61,575 bases of DNA from Paraburkholderia sp. CNPSo 3274 (lineage in GTDB: Bacteria; Pseudomonadota; Gammaproteobacteria; Burkholderiales; Burkholderiaceae). Position 1 is the first letter of the stretch. Each line of letters opens with the position of its first letter. The stretch is taken from positions 1 to 61,575 of the forward strand of contig NZ_JAMBPR010000054.1 of assembly GCF_024206475.1 (NCBI RefSeq). Direction: 5' to 3'. The position numbers and the translations under genes were made by a program. Of this stretch, positions 25,072 through 33,079 are shown in pieces. Below the pieces are notes generated by a model. That model was not told where the DNA came from, searched no databases, and saw only the letters and a list, made by a program, of their open reading frames with translations.

Positions 25072-26682
25072 TTGCCCGAAGTCTCGCCCAACCCCGGCGC
25101 GGTCCGCTCGCGAGTCCCGCGTTTGCTCCTGCTGCTGATCGTGGCGCTGATTCCGATCCTGCTGTGTGTGGCGCTCGGGCGTTACGAGGCCGAGCGCATT
25201 GCGCAGCGCGAGGCGAGCCTCGCTTCCGCGGTTATCGTCGGGCAGGTGGTCTCGATCGTCGAGACGGCGCAGAGCGCGACGCGCCCGTTCGCGCCGCGTG
25301 CCGACGAAGCGTGCGACACGCTCTCGCCGGATCTCACGCGCAAGGCCGCCACCGTGCCCTATGTGCGTACGCTCAACATCCTTTACGACGGCCGCGTCGG
25401 CTGTTCGTCCGCGTTCTCGCAACAGGCCGTTCCCCATGGCGGCTGGCTCAATGGAAGCGTGCCGGCCTCGAAGGACGAATGGCTCATGATCGTCAACGAC
25501 ACGCCGATGGTGCGTAACCGCCCCTCGCTGCTGGTTGGCGTAGCGGGCGCAGCGGGGCGCGCGGTCGTGGCGGTGGTGGACGTGCAGTATCTGCTGGACT
25601 TGCTGCATGGCGCAGCGCCGCTCACGGTGTTTCGCCAGGCCGAGCTGAGGGTGGGCGAGGGCACCGTGTTGCGCGAAGCCATGGCGCTCGTGAACGTGCG
25701 CGGCGCACCGTTGCTGGCGGACGTGCAAAAGCACATGTCGGGCGCCACGATCGATTTGAAGATCTACGGGCGGCCCGAGCGCATTCTCGAAAACTGGCGC
25801 GGCCTGCTGCTGCGCTATCTGCCGTGGGCGGCTGCCTTCTCCGCGTGGCTCGTTTGGCTCGTGCGCCGTTTGCAGCAAAGCGGGCAGTCGCGCCGCGAAC
25901 AACTGTTGCGGGCCATACGCGCGAACGAATTCCACGTCGAATACCAGCCGCTCTACACCGTGGAGACGGGGCGGTGCGCGGGCGTGGAGGCTTTGCTGCG
26001 CTGGGTGCGGCCAGGCACAGGCGCGATCCGTCCGGACGAGTTCATTCAGGTGGCCGAAGAAGAGAACGTGATCGTGCCGCTCACGCAGCATCTGCTGAAG
26101 CTCATCGAACGCGACGTCGCTGCGTGGGACGTCGCACCGGGCTTTCACCTTGGTGTGAACTTCGCGCCCGAGCATCTGTCGGGCGTACAGCTCGTGAGCG
26201 ACGTGCAGGCGCTGCGCGCGGCTGTGGCGCCGCGCGGCGCAACGATCACGCTGGAGATCACCGAGCGCACGCTGGTGCGCAATACGGAGCAGGCGCGCAA
26301 TAATCTGGTGACCTTGCGGCGCGAGGGTGTGAACGTCGCCATCGACGACTTTGGCATGGGCTACTGCTCGCTCTCGTATCTCGAGAAATTTCCATTCGAT
26401 ATCCTGAAGATCGATCGCGGCTTCGTGCTGACCATCGACCCGGAAGGTAGCAAGGCGGCCGTGCTCGACGCGATTATCGATCTCGCGCATAGCCTTGGCG
26501 CGCGGCTCGTGGCCGAGGGGGTGGAAACGCAGGTGCAACGCGACTATCTGTGCGCGCGCGGCGTCACGTATATCCAGGGCTTTTTCTACGCGAAGCCCAT
26601 GCCGTCGGAGGCGTTCATGCGCTGGTATCGCGCGAACGGGGCGCATATGTCGCCCAATCCGCAGATGACGGCTGGCACATAG
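25072..26682 (+). CDS. CSS-motif EAL-domain c-di-GMP phosphodiesterase
   Basis: This 536-residue inner-membrane enzyme should hydrolyse c-di-GMP to pGpG. An N-terminal membrane helix (residues 15-37), a periplasmic CSS-type redox-sensing domain (conserved cysteines, including C-S-S in 'DGRVGCSSAFSQ'), a second helix at about 243-263 and the EAL domain follow in order. Catalytic residues look complete: E306-A-L-L-R, 'GVNFAPEHL', 'LEITERTL', 'AIDDFGMGY', 'LKIDRGFV', 'AEGVET' and 'IQGFFYAKPMP'. The start is TTG at 25072 with GGAGG 6 nt upstream; no better ATG is present. In characterised CSS-EAL proteins, the disulfide state of the periplasmic domain controls activity. It follows the dead cyclase gene. 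Confidence 0.92.
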   Translation: MPEVSPNPGAVRSRVPRLLLLLIVALIPILLCVALGRYEAERIAQREASLASAVIVGQVVSIVETAQSATRPFAPRADEACDTLSPDLTRKAATVPYVRTLNILYDGRVGCSSAFSQQAVPHGGWLNGSVPASKDEWLMIVNDTPMVRNRPSLLVGVAGAAGRAVVAVVDVQYLLDLLHGAAPLTVFRQAELRVGEGTVLREAMALVNVRGAPLLADVQKHMSGATIDLKIYGRPERILENWRGLLLRYLPWAAAFSAWLVWLVRRLQQSGQSRREQLLRAIRANEFHVEYQPLYTVETGRCAGVEALLRWVRPGTGAIRPDEFIQVAEEENVIVPLTQHLLKLIERDVAAWDVAPGFHLGVNFAPEHLSGVQLVSDVQALRAAVAPRGATITLEITERTLVRNTEQARNNLVTLRREGVNVAIDDFGMGYCSLSYLEKFPFDILKIDRGFVLTIDPEGSKAAVLDAIIDLAHSLGARLVAEGVETQVQRDYLCARGVTYIQGFFYAKPMPSEAFMRWYRANGAHMSPNPQMTAGT

Positions 26683-26834
26683 CGCGTTCGCGAAGCACGC
26701 CCGCGTATTCCTGCAGGCGTGATTTGCTTAGCGCGAAACATCGGTTCTGCAAACGCGTACGGCCCGGTAGCATCGACGCTTCGATGGCTGCGCCGTATGG
26801 GTGCATGCCCCATGCCAACACGGAAGCGCTGAAG

Positions 26835-27806
26835 ATGACTCGCCCCACGCCGCTCAAGCCTTATACCCGCCGCCACTTCCTCGCCACGCTGGGCGCGACG
26901 CTCGCCAGCGCGGCGCTGCCCGCCACCGCGTTCGCGAAATATCAGCCCGACGAGTTCCGCATTGGCTACCAGAAGGCCGCGAGCACGCTCGTGCTCCTCA
27001 GGGCCAACGGTACGCTCGAAACGCGCCTGGCTCCGCTCGGCATCAAGGTGTCGTGGACCGAATTCCCGGCCGGCCCGCAATTGCTCGAAGGCCTGAACGT
27101 GGGCGCGATCGACTTTGGCTATGTGGGCGAAGCCCCGCCTGTTTTTGCCCAGGCCGCGGGCGCGGATTTCGTTTATACGGCGTATGAATTGCCCACGCCG
27201 CACGCAGAAGGCGTGGTGGTGGCGAAGAACTCGACGATCCGTGACGTGGCTGGACTAAAGGGCAAGAAGATCGGCCTGAATCGCGGCTCGGACGTGCACT
27301 GGTTTCTCGTCGCGCTGCTGCAAAAGCGTGGCCTTTCCATCGGCGACGTACACCCTGTGTATCTGGCACCCGCCGACGCGCGCGCGGCGCTGCAAAGCGG
27401 CGCCATCGACGCGTGGGCGATCTGGGACCCGTTCCTTGCGGCCGTCGAATCGCAGGACGGCGCACGCTTGCTTGCCGATGCAAGCGGCGTGGCAAGCCAT
27501 CATCAGTTCTTCCTGAGCCAGCGCGAATTCGCACAAAACCGCAAGGATGCGTTGGCGATCGCGCTGGACGAACTCGGCAAGACGGGGCAATGGGTGCGCG
27601 CCAACACGGCGGCTGCGGCCGCGAAACTCTCACCGATCCAGGGCCTGGATGCGGCGACGATCCAGACCGGCCTTACGCATTACGCGCATGAATACCGGCC
27701 TATCGACGCCGCCGTGATCGCGCAGCAGCAGAAGATCGCGGACACGTTCTACGATCTGAAAATCATTCCGCGCCGCGTGGTCACGAAGGACGCCGTGCTC
27801 GCATAA
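26835..27806 (+). CDS. SsuA-type sulfonate/nitrate/taurine ABC substrate-binding protein (orphan)
   Basis: This 323-residue exported protein is a NitT/TauT-type periplasmic binding protein, closest in pattern to aliphatic-sulfonate binding SsuA. A signal peptide with a twin-arginine-like pair ('YTRRHFLATLGATLASAALP') spans residues 1-35. The binding fold shows 'FRIGYQKAASTLVLLRANGT', 'VGAIDFGYVGEAPPVFAQA', 'LKGKKIGLNRGSDVHWFLV' and 'SGAIDAWAIWDPFLAAVE'. ATG 26835 starts the signal peptide; an upstream in-frame ATG would add a non-signal-like extension. No cognate permease or ATPase is adjacent, so it must use a transporter encoded elsewhere. Confidence 0.9.
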   Translation: MTRPTPLKPYTRRHFLATLGATLASAALPATAFAKYQPDEFRIGYQKAASTLVLLRANGTLETRLAPLGIKVSWTEFPAGPQLLEGLNVGAIDFGYVGEAPPVFAQAAGADFVYTAYELPTPHAEGVVVAKNSTIRDVAGLKGKKIGLNRGSDVHWFLVALLQKRGLSIGDVHPVYLAPADARAALQSGAIDAWAIWDPFLAAVESQDGARLLADASGVASHHQFFLSQREFAQNRKDALAIALDELGKTGQWVRANTAAAAAKLSPIQGLDAATIQTGLTHYAHEYRPIDAAVIAQQQKIADTFYDLKIIPRRVVTKDAVLA

Positions 27807-27812
27807 CCGCGC

Positions 27813-27833
27813 GAGCACGGGCGCCCCGTGCTC
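27813..27833. terminator. Bidirectional hairpin terminator
   Basis: Arms GAGCACGGG and CCCGTGCTC pair perfectly around CGC. The hairpin lies between the convergent ends of the SsuA-like gene and the sugar-binding-protein gene, so it probably serves both. Confidence 0.7.
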
Positions 27834-27849
27834 TTGCAACGCCAGGCGC

Positions 27850-28794
27850 TCAGTGCTGCGACGACCAGCCCTTGTAGCTGCCCACGTTGTCGCGCGTGAC
27901 GAGCTGCGGCGTCATTTCGATCATCGGATTGGCGGGCTTCTTGCCGTTCATGATCTCGTAGCCCACCTGCACGGCGGTTTGCGCCATCTTCCACGGGTCC
28001 TGGCTTGCCGAGGCCTGCACCAGCGTATCGGATTTGAGCGCCGTTTCGATATCGGGCGCGCCGTCCACCGACGTAATCACGATGTTGCTGCGATGCAGTT
28101 GCTTCGCGGCAAGGTCGCTGCCAATGGCCTGCGGATCGTTGATGGCGAACACGCCGGCAATCTTCGGAAAGCGCGTAAGGTAGCCCTGCATCACGTTCAT
28201 GCCGCCTTCGCGCGAGCCCTTGGCGTCCTGATCATCGGAGAGGATCTTGATGCCGGGCGTCTTGGCGAGCACCTGCTTGCAGCCGTTCACGCGGTCGATC
28301 ACGGCCGAGACCTGGGGCCCGTTCTGGATGATCACGTTGCCGGTGTTGTTGATCTTCTTCGCGAGGTATTCGCACGAAATCGCGCCGGCCTTCACGTTGT
28401 CGGTCTGCACGGTGGCGTTGGCGCCCGCGGCGGCGACGTCCACGGCCATCACCACGATACCGGCCGCCTGGGCCTTCTTCACCGCCGGTTCGATCGCCTT
28501 CGGATCGGTTGCGTTCAGGAGGATCATGTCCACGTGCGCCGAAATGAAGTTGTCGATCTGGGTGAACTGCTTGTTGAGGTCGTAGTCGGCGGAAACGGCC
28601 GTGACCTTGGCGTTCGGGTTGATTTGCTTGGCCTTCGCTTCCGCACCCTGCACGATCGTCACAAAGTAAGGATTGCCGAGCGAACCGACGGTAATGCCGA
28701 TCGACTTGAGCTGCTTGTCGGCGGCATGCGCGCCTTGCAGTGCAAAACCGAACGTGAGGGCGGCAGCGGCGAGAACGGCTTGCTTCTTGAACAT
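27850..28794 (-). CDS. Sugar ABC transporter periplasmic binding protein (RbsB-like)
   Basis: This 314-residue type I periplasmic binding protein has a signal peptide (residues 1-24, ending AHAAD) and the RbsB-like pattern 'ITVGSLGNPYFVTIVQGAEA', 'DLNKQFTQIDNFISAHVDMI', and hinge segments such as 'AINDPQAIGSDLAAKQ' and 'ITSVDGAPDIETALKSD'. It is the last gene of a minus-strand operon ROK regulator - ATPase - permease - binding protein, 103 nt after the permease. Family members bind pentoses, hexoses or sugar alcohols; the specific ligand cannot be read from the sequence. A bidirectional hairpin ends the operon. Confidence 0.92.
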   Translation of the reverse strand: MFKKQAVLAAAALTFGFALQGAHAADKQLKSIGITVGSLGNPYFVTIVQGAEAKAKQINPNAKVTAVSADYDLNKQFTQIDNFISAHVDMILLNATDPKAIEPAVKKAQAAGIVVMAVDVAAAGANATVQTDNVKAGAISCEYLAKKINNTGNVIIQNGPQVSAVIDRVNGCKQVLAKTPGIKILSDDQDAKGSREGGMNVMQGYLTRFPKIAGVFAINDPQAIGSDLAAKQLHRSNIVITSVDGAPDIETALKSDTLVQASASQDPWKMAQTAVQVGYEIMNGKKPANPMIEMTPQLVTRDNVGSYKGWSSQH

Positions 28795-28897
28795 GAGGTT
28801 GTCTCCTGAGGGGTCCTGTTTGGGTGCTTTCCCGGCGAGCGCAGCAGGACCGCCTGCGCTCGCGCTGGTTTCTGGCTAATGCTGTATGCGATGCCGC

Positions 28898-29941
28898 TTA
28901 CGTGCGGGCCGAGCCACGCTGGCGGTAGCGGTCGAGCGCCACGGCGCCGACGATCACGAGGCCCTTGATGATGTACTGCCAGATGTCCGAGACGCCGAGC
29001 AGCACGAGGCCATTGGTCAGGACTGCGATGATGAGTGCGCCGATCAGCGTGCCGATGATCGAGCCCACGCCACCCACGAAGCTCGTGCCGCCCAGAATCA
29101 CCGCGGCGATCGCGTCGAGTTCGTAGGACTGGCCCAGTTGCAGGCCGTTGGCTGCGTAGAGACGCGCCGCCGACATCACCGCGCCGAGACCCGCGAGCAG
29201 GCCTGACACGGCATAGACGAACATCTCGATGCCCCACACCTTGATGCCCGAGAGGCGCGCCGCTTCCGGGTTGCCGCCCACCGAGTAGATGCGCAGTCCG
29301 AGCACGGTACGGCGCAGCACGAACCACGAGCCGGCCACCACCACGAGCGCGATGATCACGAGCCAGGGCACGCCGAGCACCGTGCCGTTGCCGATGAACG
29401 CGAACGACAGCTGCGGGTTGAAGATCGTCGTGTCGTGACCCATGAGGCGCGCAATGCCGCGCACCGCCGTGAGCGAGCCGAGCGTGACGATGAACGGCGG
29501 CAGGCGCAGGAGCGCAATGAGCGCGCCGTTGATGAGGCCGAAGCCGAGGCCCACCGCGAGCGCCATGGGCACGCCGAGCCAGCCCCAGCCGACGATGTTC
29601 GAGCCGATCATGGCGGCCATGGCGGCGGCGGCCAGCACCGATCCCACCGAGAGGTCGATGCCGCCCGTGAGAATCACGAAGGTCATACCGGCGGCGAGCA
29701 CGATGTTGATCGACGCCTGCTGCGTGACGATCGAAAGATTCTCCAGCGTGAAGAAGCCATCGGTGAGCAGACCGAAGCCGATACACAGGAGCACCAGAAC
29801 CGGCAGCATGCCAGCGGTGCGCACGAGCGATTTCATGCGCTGGCGATGACCGTCGACCGCGACGCTGCGTGCGGGTTGAGCGCCTTGCGCGGGCTGTGTG
29901 GGCGAGGCCGCGACACCGTGCCGGGGAAGAATGCTTTTCAT
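28898..29941 (-). CDS. Sugar ABC transporter permease (RbsC-like)
   Basis: This 347-residue inner-membrane protein has a cytoplasmic N-terminal tail and about ten hydrophobic helices. The family motifs are visible: 'MTFVILTGGIDLSVGSVLAA', 'VYAVSGLLAGLGAVMSAARL' and 'YELDAIAAVILGGTSFVGG'. It forms the translocation pore with the ATPase at 29983-31536 and receives sugar from the binding protein at 27850-28794. ATG 29941 is supported by AGGAG 7 nt upstream; an earlier in-frame ATG is rejected. The gap to the ATPase stop is 41 nt. Confidence 0.93.
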   Translation of the reverse strand: MKSILPRHGVAASPTQPAQGAQPARSVAVDGHRQRMKSLVRTAGMLPVLVLLCIGFGLLTDGFFTLENLSIVTQQASINIVLAAGMTFVILTGGIDLSVGSVLAAAAMAAMIGSNIVGWGWLGVPMALAVGLGFGLINGALIALLRLPPFIVTLGSLTAVRGIARLMGHDTTIFNPQLSFAFIGNGTVLGVPWLVIIALVVVAGSWFVLRRTVLGLRIYSVGGNPEAARLSGIKVWGIEMFVYAVSGLLAGLGAVMSAARLYAANGLQLGQSYELDAIAAVILGGTSFVGGVGSIIGTLIGALIIAVLTNGLVLLGVSDIWQYIIKGLVIVGAVALDRYRQRGSART

Positions 29942-29982
29942 GTTGTACTCCTGAGGGACGTTTCTTGCGTATGCGGTGAAGG

Positions 29983-31536
29983 TCAAGCGGCTTCGTCGAG
30001 CGGTTGCTGCGAGCCTGTGGCGAGTTCGATGATCGCTTCCTGGGTGATCGGCCTGGCCGTATAGCCGCCCAGCTCGCCGGCGAACAGGCCTTCGCGCATG
30101 ACGAGCACGCGGTCGGCCACGCCGATGATCTCGGGCAGCTCGCTCGAAATCACGATGATGCCCACGCCGGTCTTGGCGAGGTCGTTGATGATGCGGTAGA
30201 TCTCGGACTTCGCGCCGATATCGACGCCGCGCGTGGGCTCGTCGAGAATCAGCACGCGCGGCTTCGTTTCCAGCAGGCGCGAAAGCAGTACCTTCTGCTG
30301 GTTGCCACCCGAGAGCGCGCCCACGTTCACGCGCGCGTTCGGCACGCGAATGGAGAGCGAGCGAATGGCTTCCTTCGCGCGCTCGCCGCCGCGCGCGAGG
30401 TCGAGCACGCCCATGCGCGCGTCGCGCCCGGCCACGGCGACGTTGATGTTGTCGCGCACGCTCATGTCGAGAAAGAGCCCCTGATGCTTGCGGTCTTCGG
30501 TCAGGTAGACGAGGCCCGCGCTGATCGCGTCGCGCGGCGTGTGGACGTTGAGCGTCTTGCCGTCGATGGCGATCTCGCCGCGCACGCGCGGCTCCGCGCC
30601 GAAGATGAGGCGCGCAAGCTCGGTGCGGCCTGCGCCCACGAGGCCCGCAATGCCGAGCACCTCCCCCGCGTGCAGGTCGAGGCTGCAGCCGCGTACGCGC
30701 TTGTCGTCGGCCACATCGCGCACGGTGAGCACGACCTTGCCCGGATCGTAAGGTGCGTGCGCCTTTTTGTAGAAGCCCGAAATATCGCGGCCCACCATCA
30801 TGCTCACGAGGCTTTCGGCGTTGAGCGTGTCGCGCATGAGCGTGCCCACGTAGCTGCCATCGCGCAGCACGGAAACGCGGTCCGAAAGCTCGTACACCTC
30901 GGCCATGCGGTGGCTGATGTAGATAATCGCAAGCCCTTCGTCGCGCAACTGGTTGATGAGCTTGAAAAGGCGCTCCGTTTCGCGCGAGGAAAGCGGCGTG
31001 GTGGGCTCATCCATCACGATGATGCGCGCGTCGCTGTGTACGGCGCGTGCGATTTCCACGAGTTGACGCTCAGCGATGGAGAGCGAGCCGACCAGCGTGG
31101 TGGGTCCGAAGCTCGCGCCGAGGCGCTTGAGCACGTCTTCGCAGCCTCGCTCCATGGCGCGCCGGTCGACCGTGCCGAAGCGGCGACCGCCCTTGCGCAG
31201 TTCGCGGCCCGCATGAATGTTCTCCGCAACGGAAAGGTTGGGCGCGAGGCTCAGCTCCTGATAAATCACGGCCACGCCGAGCTCGCGCGACGCATGCGGT
31301 CCGTCGATCACGACCGGCTTGCCCTCGATGAGAATCTCGCCGCCGGGGTCGGCCTGGTAGGCGCCCGAGAGGATCTTCATCAACGTGGACTTGCCTGCGC
31401 CGTTCTCGCCCATGAGCGAGTGGACCTCGCCGGGGTAGACGGCGAGGCGCACGTTGTCGAGTGCGCGCACGCCGGGGAAGGTCTTGGTGATGCCCCGCAT
31501 TTCCAGCAGCGGCGGCGTGGACTCAGAGGGCGACAT
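29983..31536 (-). CDS. Sugar ABC transporter ATP-binding protein, two-domain (RbsA-like)
   Basis: This 517-residue protein has two ABC domains in tandem, as in RbsA/XylG/MglA. The first carries Walker A 'GENGAGKSTLMKILSG', signature 'LSIAERQLVEIARA' and Walker B 'RIIVMDEPTTPLS'. The second has the degenerate Walker A 'GLVGAGRTELARLIFG', signature 'LSGGNQQKVLLSR' and 'RVLILDEPTRGVD', as is normal for this class. ATG 31536 follows an AGGAGGAGAG ribosome-binding sequence and overlaps the ROK gene's 3' end by 14 nt. It energises uptake of the unidentified sugar. Confidence 0.93.
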   Translation of the reverse strand: MSPSESTPPLLEMRGITKTFPGVRALDNVRLAVYPGEVHSLMGENGAGKSTLMKILSGAYQADPGGEILIEGKPVVIDGPHASRELGVAVIYQELSLAPNLSVAENIHAGRELRKGGRRFGTVDRRAMERGCEDVLKRLGASFGPTTLVGSLSIAERQLVEIARAVHSDARIIVMDEPTTPLSSRETERLFKLINQLRDEGLAIIYISHRMAEVYELSDRVSVLRDGSYVGTLMRDTLNAESLVSMMVGRDISGFYKKAHAPYDPGKVVLTVRDVADDKRVRGCSLDLHAGEVLGIAGLVGAGRTELARLIFGAEPRVRGEIAIDGKTLNVHTPRDAISAGLVYLTEDRKHQGLFLDMSVRDNINVAVAGRDARMGVLDLARGGERAKEAIRSLSIRVPNARVNVGALSGGNQQKVLLSRLLETKPRVLILDEPTRGVDIGAKSEIYRIINDLAKTGVGIIVISSELPEIIGVADRVLVMREGLFAGELGGYTARPITQEAIIELATGSQQPLDEAA

Positions 31537-32782
31537 GGCTCTCCTCCTGCGCTTGTGCGTAAGTTTGTGCGCCGGCGCCCATGAGGATGCCCGCGCGCGG
31601 CGAAAAGTTGAAGAACATGGGGAGCGTGGCCGCGCCGAGCGCCCCCGCATCGGGACCGAAAGTGCCGCGCACCAGGGCGGGCGTGCCGCGCGCCTCGGGC
31701 GCGGTGGCCGCAACCGCGAGGCGCAGACGCTGCATGAGCGTGTCGATGAGGCCCGCGTCCACGTCGGCGTCGAGCACCACGGCCGGCACATCGAGCACGC
31801 AGAACGCCGAGCGCAGCGAGGGGGCGAGCGCATCGACGCAGTCGTCGAGCCATTCCTGCACGCCGGGGTGGCCGCGCGCGATGCACGCTTCCAGATCGGC
31901 GCGGCTGTCGATCGTCTCGCCGCAATACTGCAGATGGCGGCGCAGCGAGATGAGCGACGCGCGCGAAAGCAGGATGTCCCACTGACCGGGCGGCTTGTGG
32001 GCCGAGGGCAGGCGGCTCGGCGGCACGGGCATCACCGCGAAATCGCCCGCGTTGCCGGTGAGGCCGCGCACGCAGTCGCCGTCGATGGCGATGCCGCCCC
32101 CGATTGCCGGGCCGAGAAACAGGTAGAGGAAGTCGTCGCGCTGGCGCCCGCAGCCGTAGAAGATCTCGGCGATGGCAGCAGCGTTACCGTCGTTTTCGCT
32201 GAACACAGGCAGCGCCGTGGCGCGGGCGAGTTCACCCGCGAAATCCACGTCGTTCCACACGCGGAAGGTGTCGGCAGGCAGGCCCAGTTCGCGCAGCCAG
32301 CTGCCGAGGTTGTACGGCTGCGCCACGCCAATGCCGGCCAGGCGGCTACGCTCTTCCGTCGTCAGTAACCCTAACAGTTCGGCGATGTCGCGCTGGACGA
32401 TTTCCTGTGCGACCGAAGGTTGCGGCAGCAGCATGTCGCGCGAGCGGCGCTCGATCATCTGGCCCGCGAAATCCACGAGCACGGTTTCGATATTGGTCCG
32501 GTCGAGCCGCACGCCGATGGCGAACGCGCCGCGCGGCGAGAGGCGCAAGAGCGAGGCGGGCTGGCCGCGCTGGCCGTCGCGGCGGCCGCTCACCTCGATC
32601 AGGCCATTGGCCGTGAGCGACGTGATGATGGTGCCCACCGCGGTGCTCGTGAGATTCGCGAGACGCGCGAGATCGGCCTTCGACGCCTCGCCCGCGCGAC
32701 GCAGCGCCTGCAGCAGCAGGCGTTCGTTGAAGCGGCGGACGTTGGCGGAATTGCTGCCCTGACCGACATGCGGACTTCTCAC
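31523..32782 (-). CDS. ROK-family transcriptional repressor
   Basis: This 419-residue regulator joins an N-terminal winged helix ('SKADLARLANLTSTAVGTII') to a ROK sugar-binding domain ('PVFSENDGNAAAIAEIFYGC', 'YLFLGPAIGGGIAIDGDCVR'). The zinc-binding cysteine cluster of ROK kinases is not recognisable, which fits a regulator rather than a sugar kinase. It is the first gene of the sugar ABC operon and overlaps the ATPase gene by 14 nt, so it most likely represses its own operon and senses the transported sugar or its phosphate. A 25-bp palindrome 66 nt upstream of its start is the obvious operator. Confidence 0.9.
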   Translation of the reverse strand: MRSPHVGQGSNSANVRRFNERLLLQALRRAGEASKADLARLANLTSTAVGTIITSLTANGLIEVSGRRDGQRGQPASLLRLSPRGAFAIGVRLDRTNIETVLVDFAGQMIERRSRDMLLPQPSVAQEIVQRDIAELLGLLTTEERSRLAGIGVAQPYNLGSWLRELGLPADTFRVWNDVDFAGELARATALPVFSENDGNAAAIAEIFYGCGRQRDDFLYLFLGPAIGGGIAIDGDCVRGLTGNAGDFAVMPVPPSRLPSAHKPPGQWDILLSRASLISLRRHLQYCGETIDSRADLEACIARGHPGVQEWLDDCVDALAPSLRSAFCVLDVPAVVLDADVDAGLIDTLMQRLRLAVAATAPEARGTPALVRGTFGPDAGALGAATLPMFFNFSPRAGILMGAGAQTYAQAQEESHVAL

Positions 32783-32847
32783 GTGTCTCCTCCGGTCTCA
32801 TGCAAAGCTGAAGAGGGGATCGGCGCTGGATGAATTGCGTGGCCGAC

Positions 32848-32872
32848 TAAATAAATCAAGTTGATTTATTTA
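32848..32872. promoter_or_regulatory. 25-bp palindrome, probable ROK operator
   Basis: TAAATAAATCAA, one G, then TTGATTTATTTA: a perfect inverted repeat with 12-nt arms, very AT-rich against the local composition. It is 66 nt upstream of the ROK repressor gene, where the operon promoter should be. Similar A/T-rich palindromes serve ROK repressors such as NagC/Mlc/XylR. Confidence 0.8.
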
Positions 32873-32961
32873 ATGCCAGAAATCGAGGGCTGTCAGCCTG
32901 GGGAAATCCCGTTAGGGGTAATGGGGCGTGATAAGCCGGGCGGGCGCGATGCGGGCCCCGA

Positions 32962-32986
32962 TGCAAAAGCTTAGGAGACTTTTGCA
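32962..32986. repeat. 8-bp inverted repeat
   Basis: TGCAAAAG and CTTTTGCA flank a 9-nt loop. It lies downstream of the minus-strand MBL hydrolase gene and upstream of the ROK operon. A weak terminator for the MBL transcript is possible, but there is no U-tract. Confidence 0.4.
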
Positions 32987-33079
32987 GCGAAGGGGAAGAA
33001 GCGGGGAACGAGCAGTTGGCGTGCCCGCGCGCGTTCGTGTGGCGCGCGGGCCGCGGGAAAGAAGGAGGGGGACTGGGTG

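Noticed and set aside
24901..26646. A 581-codon minus-strand frame opposite the EAL gene
   Set aside because: The plus strand carries all EAL catalytic motifs; the antisense product has no domain.
30004..31584. A 526-codon plus-strand frame opposite the sugar ABC ATPase
   Set aside because: Both ABC domains are complete on the minus strand; the mirror frame is compositionally odd and motif-free.
31523..32782. ROK protein as a sugar kinase
   Set aside because: It has an N-terminal winged helix and lacks a recognisable ROK kinase zinc cluster, so the repressor call is better.
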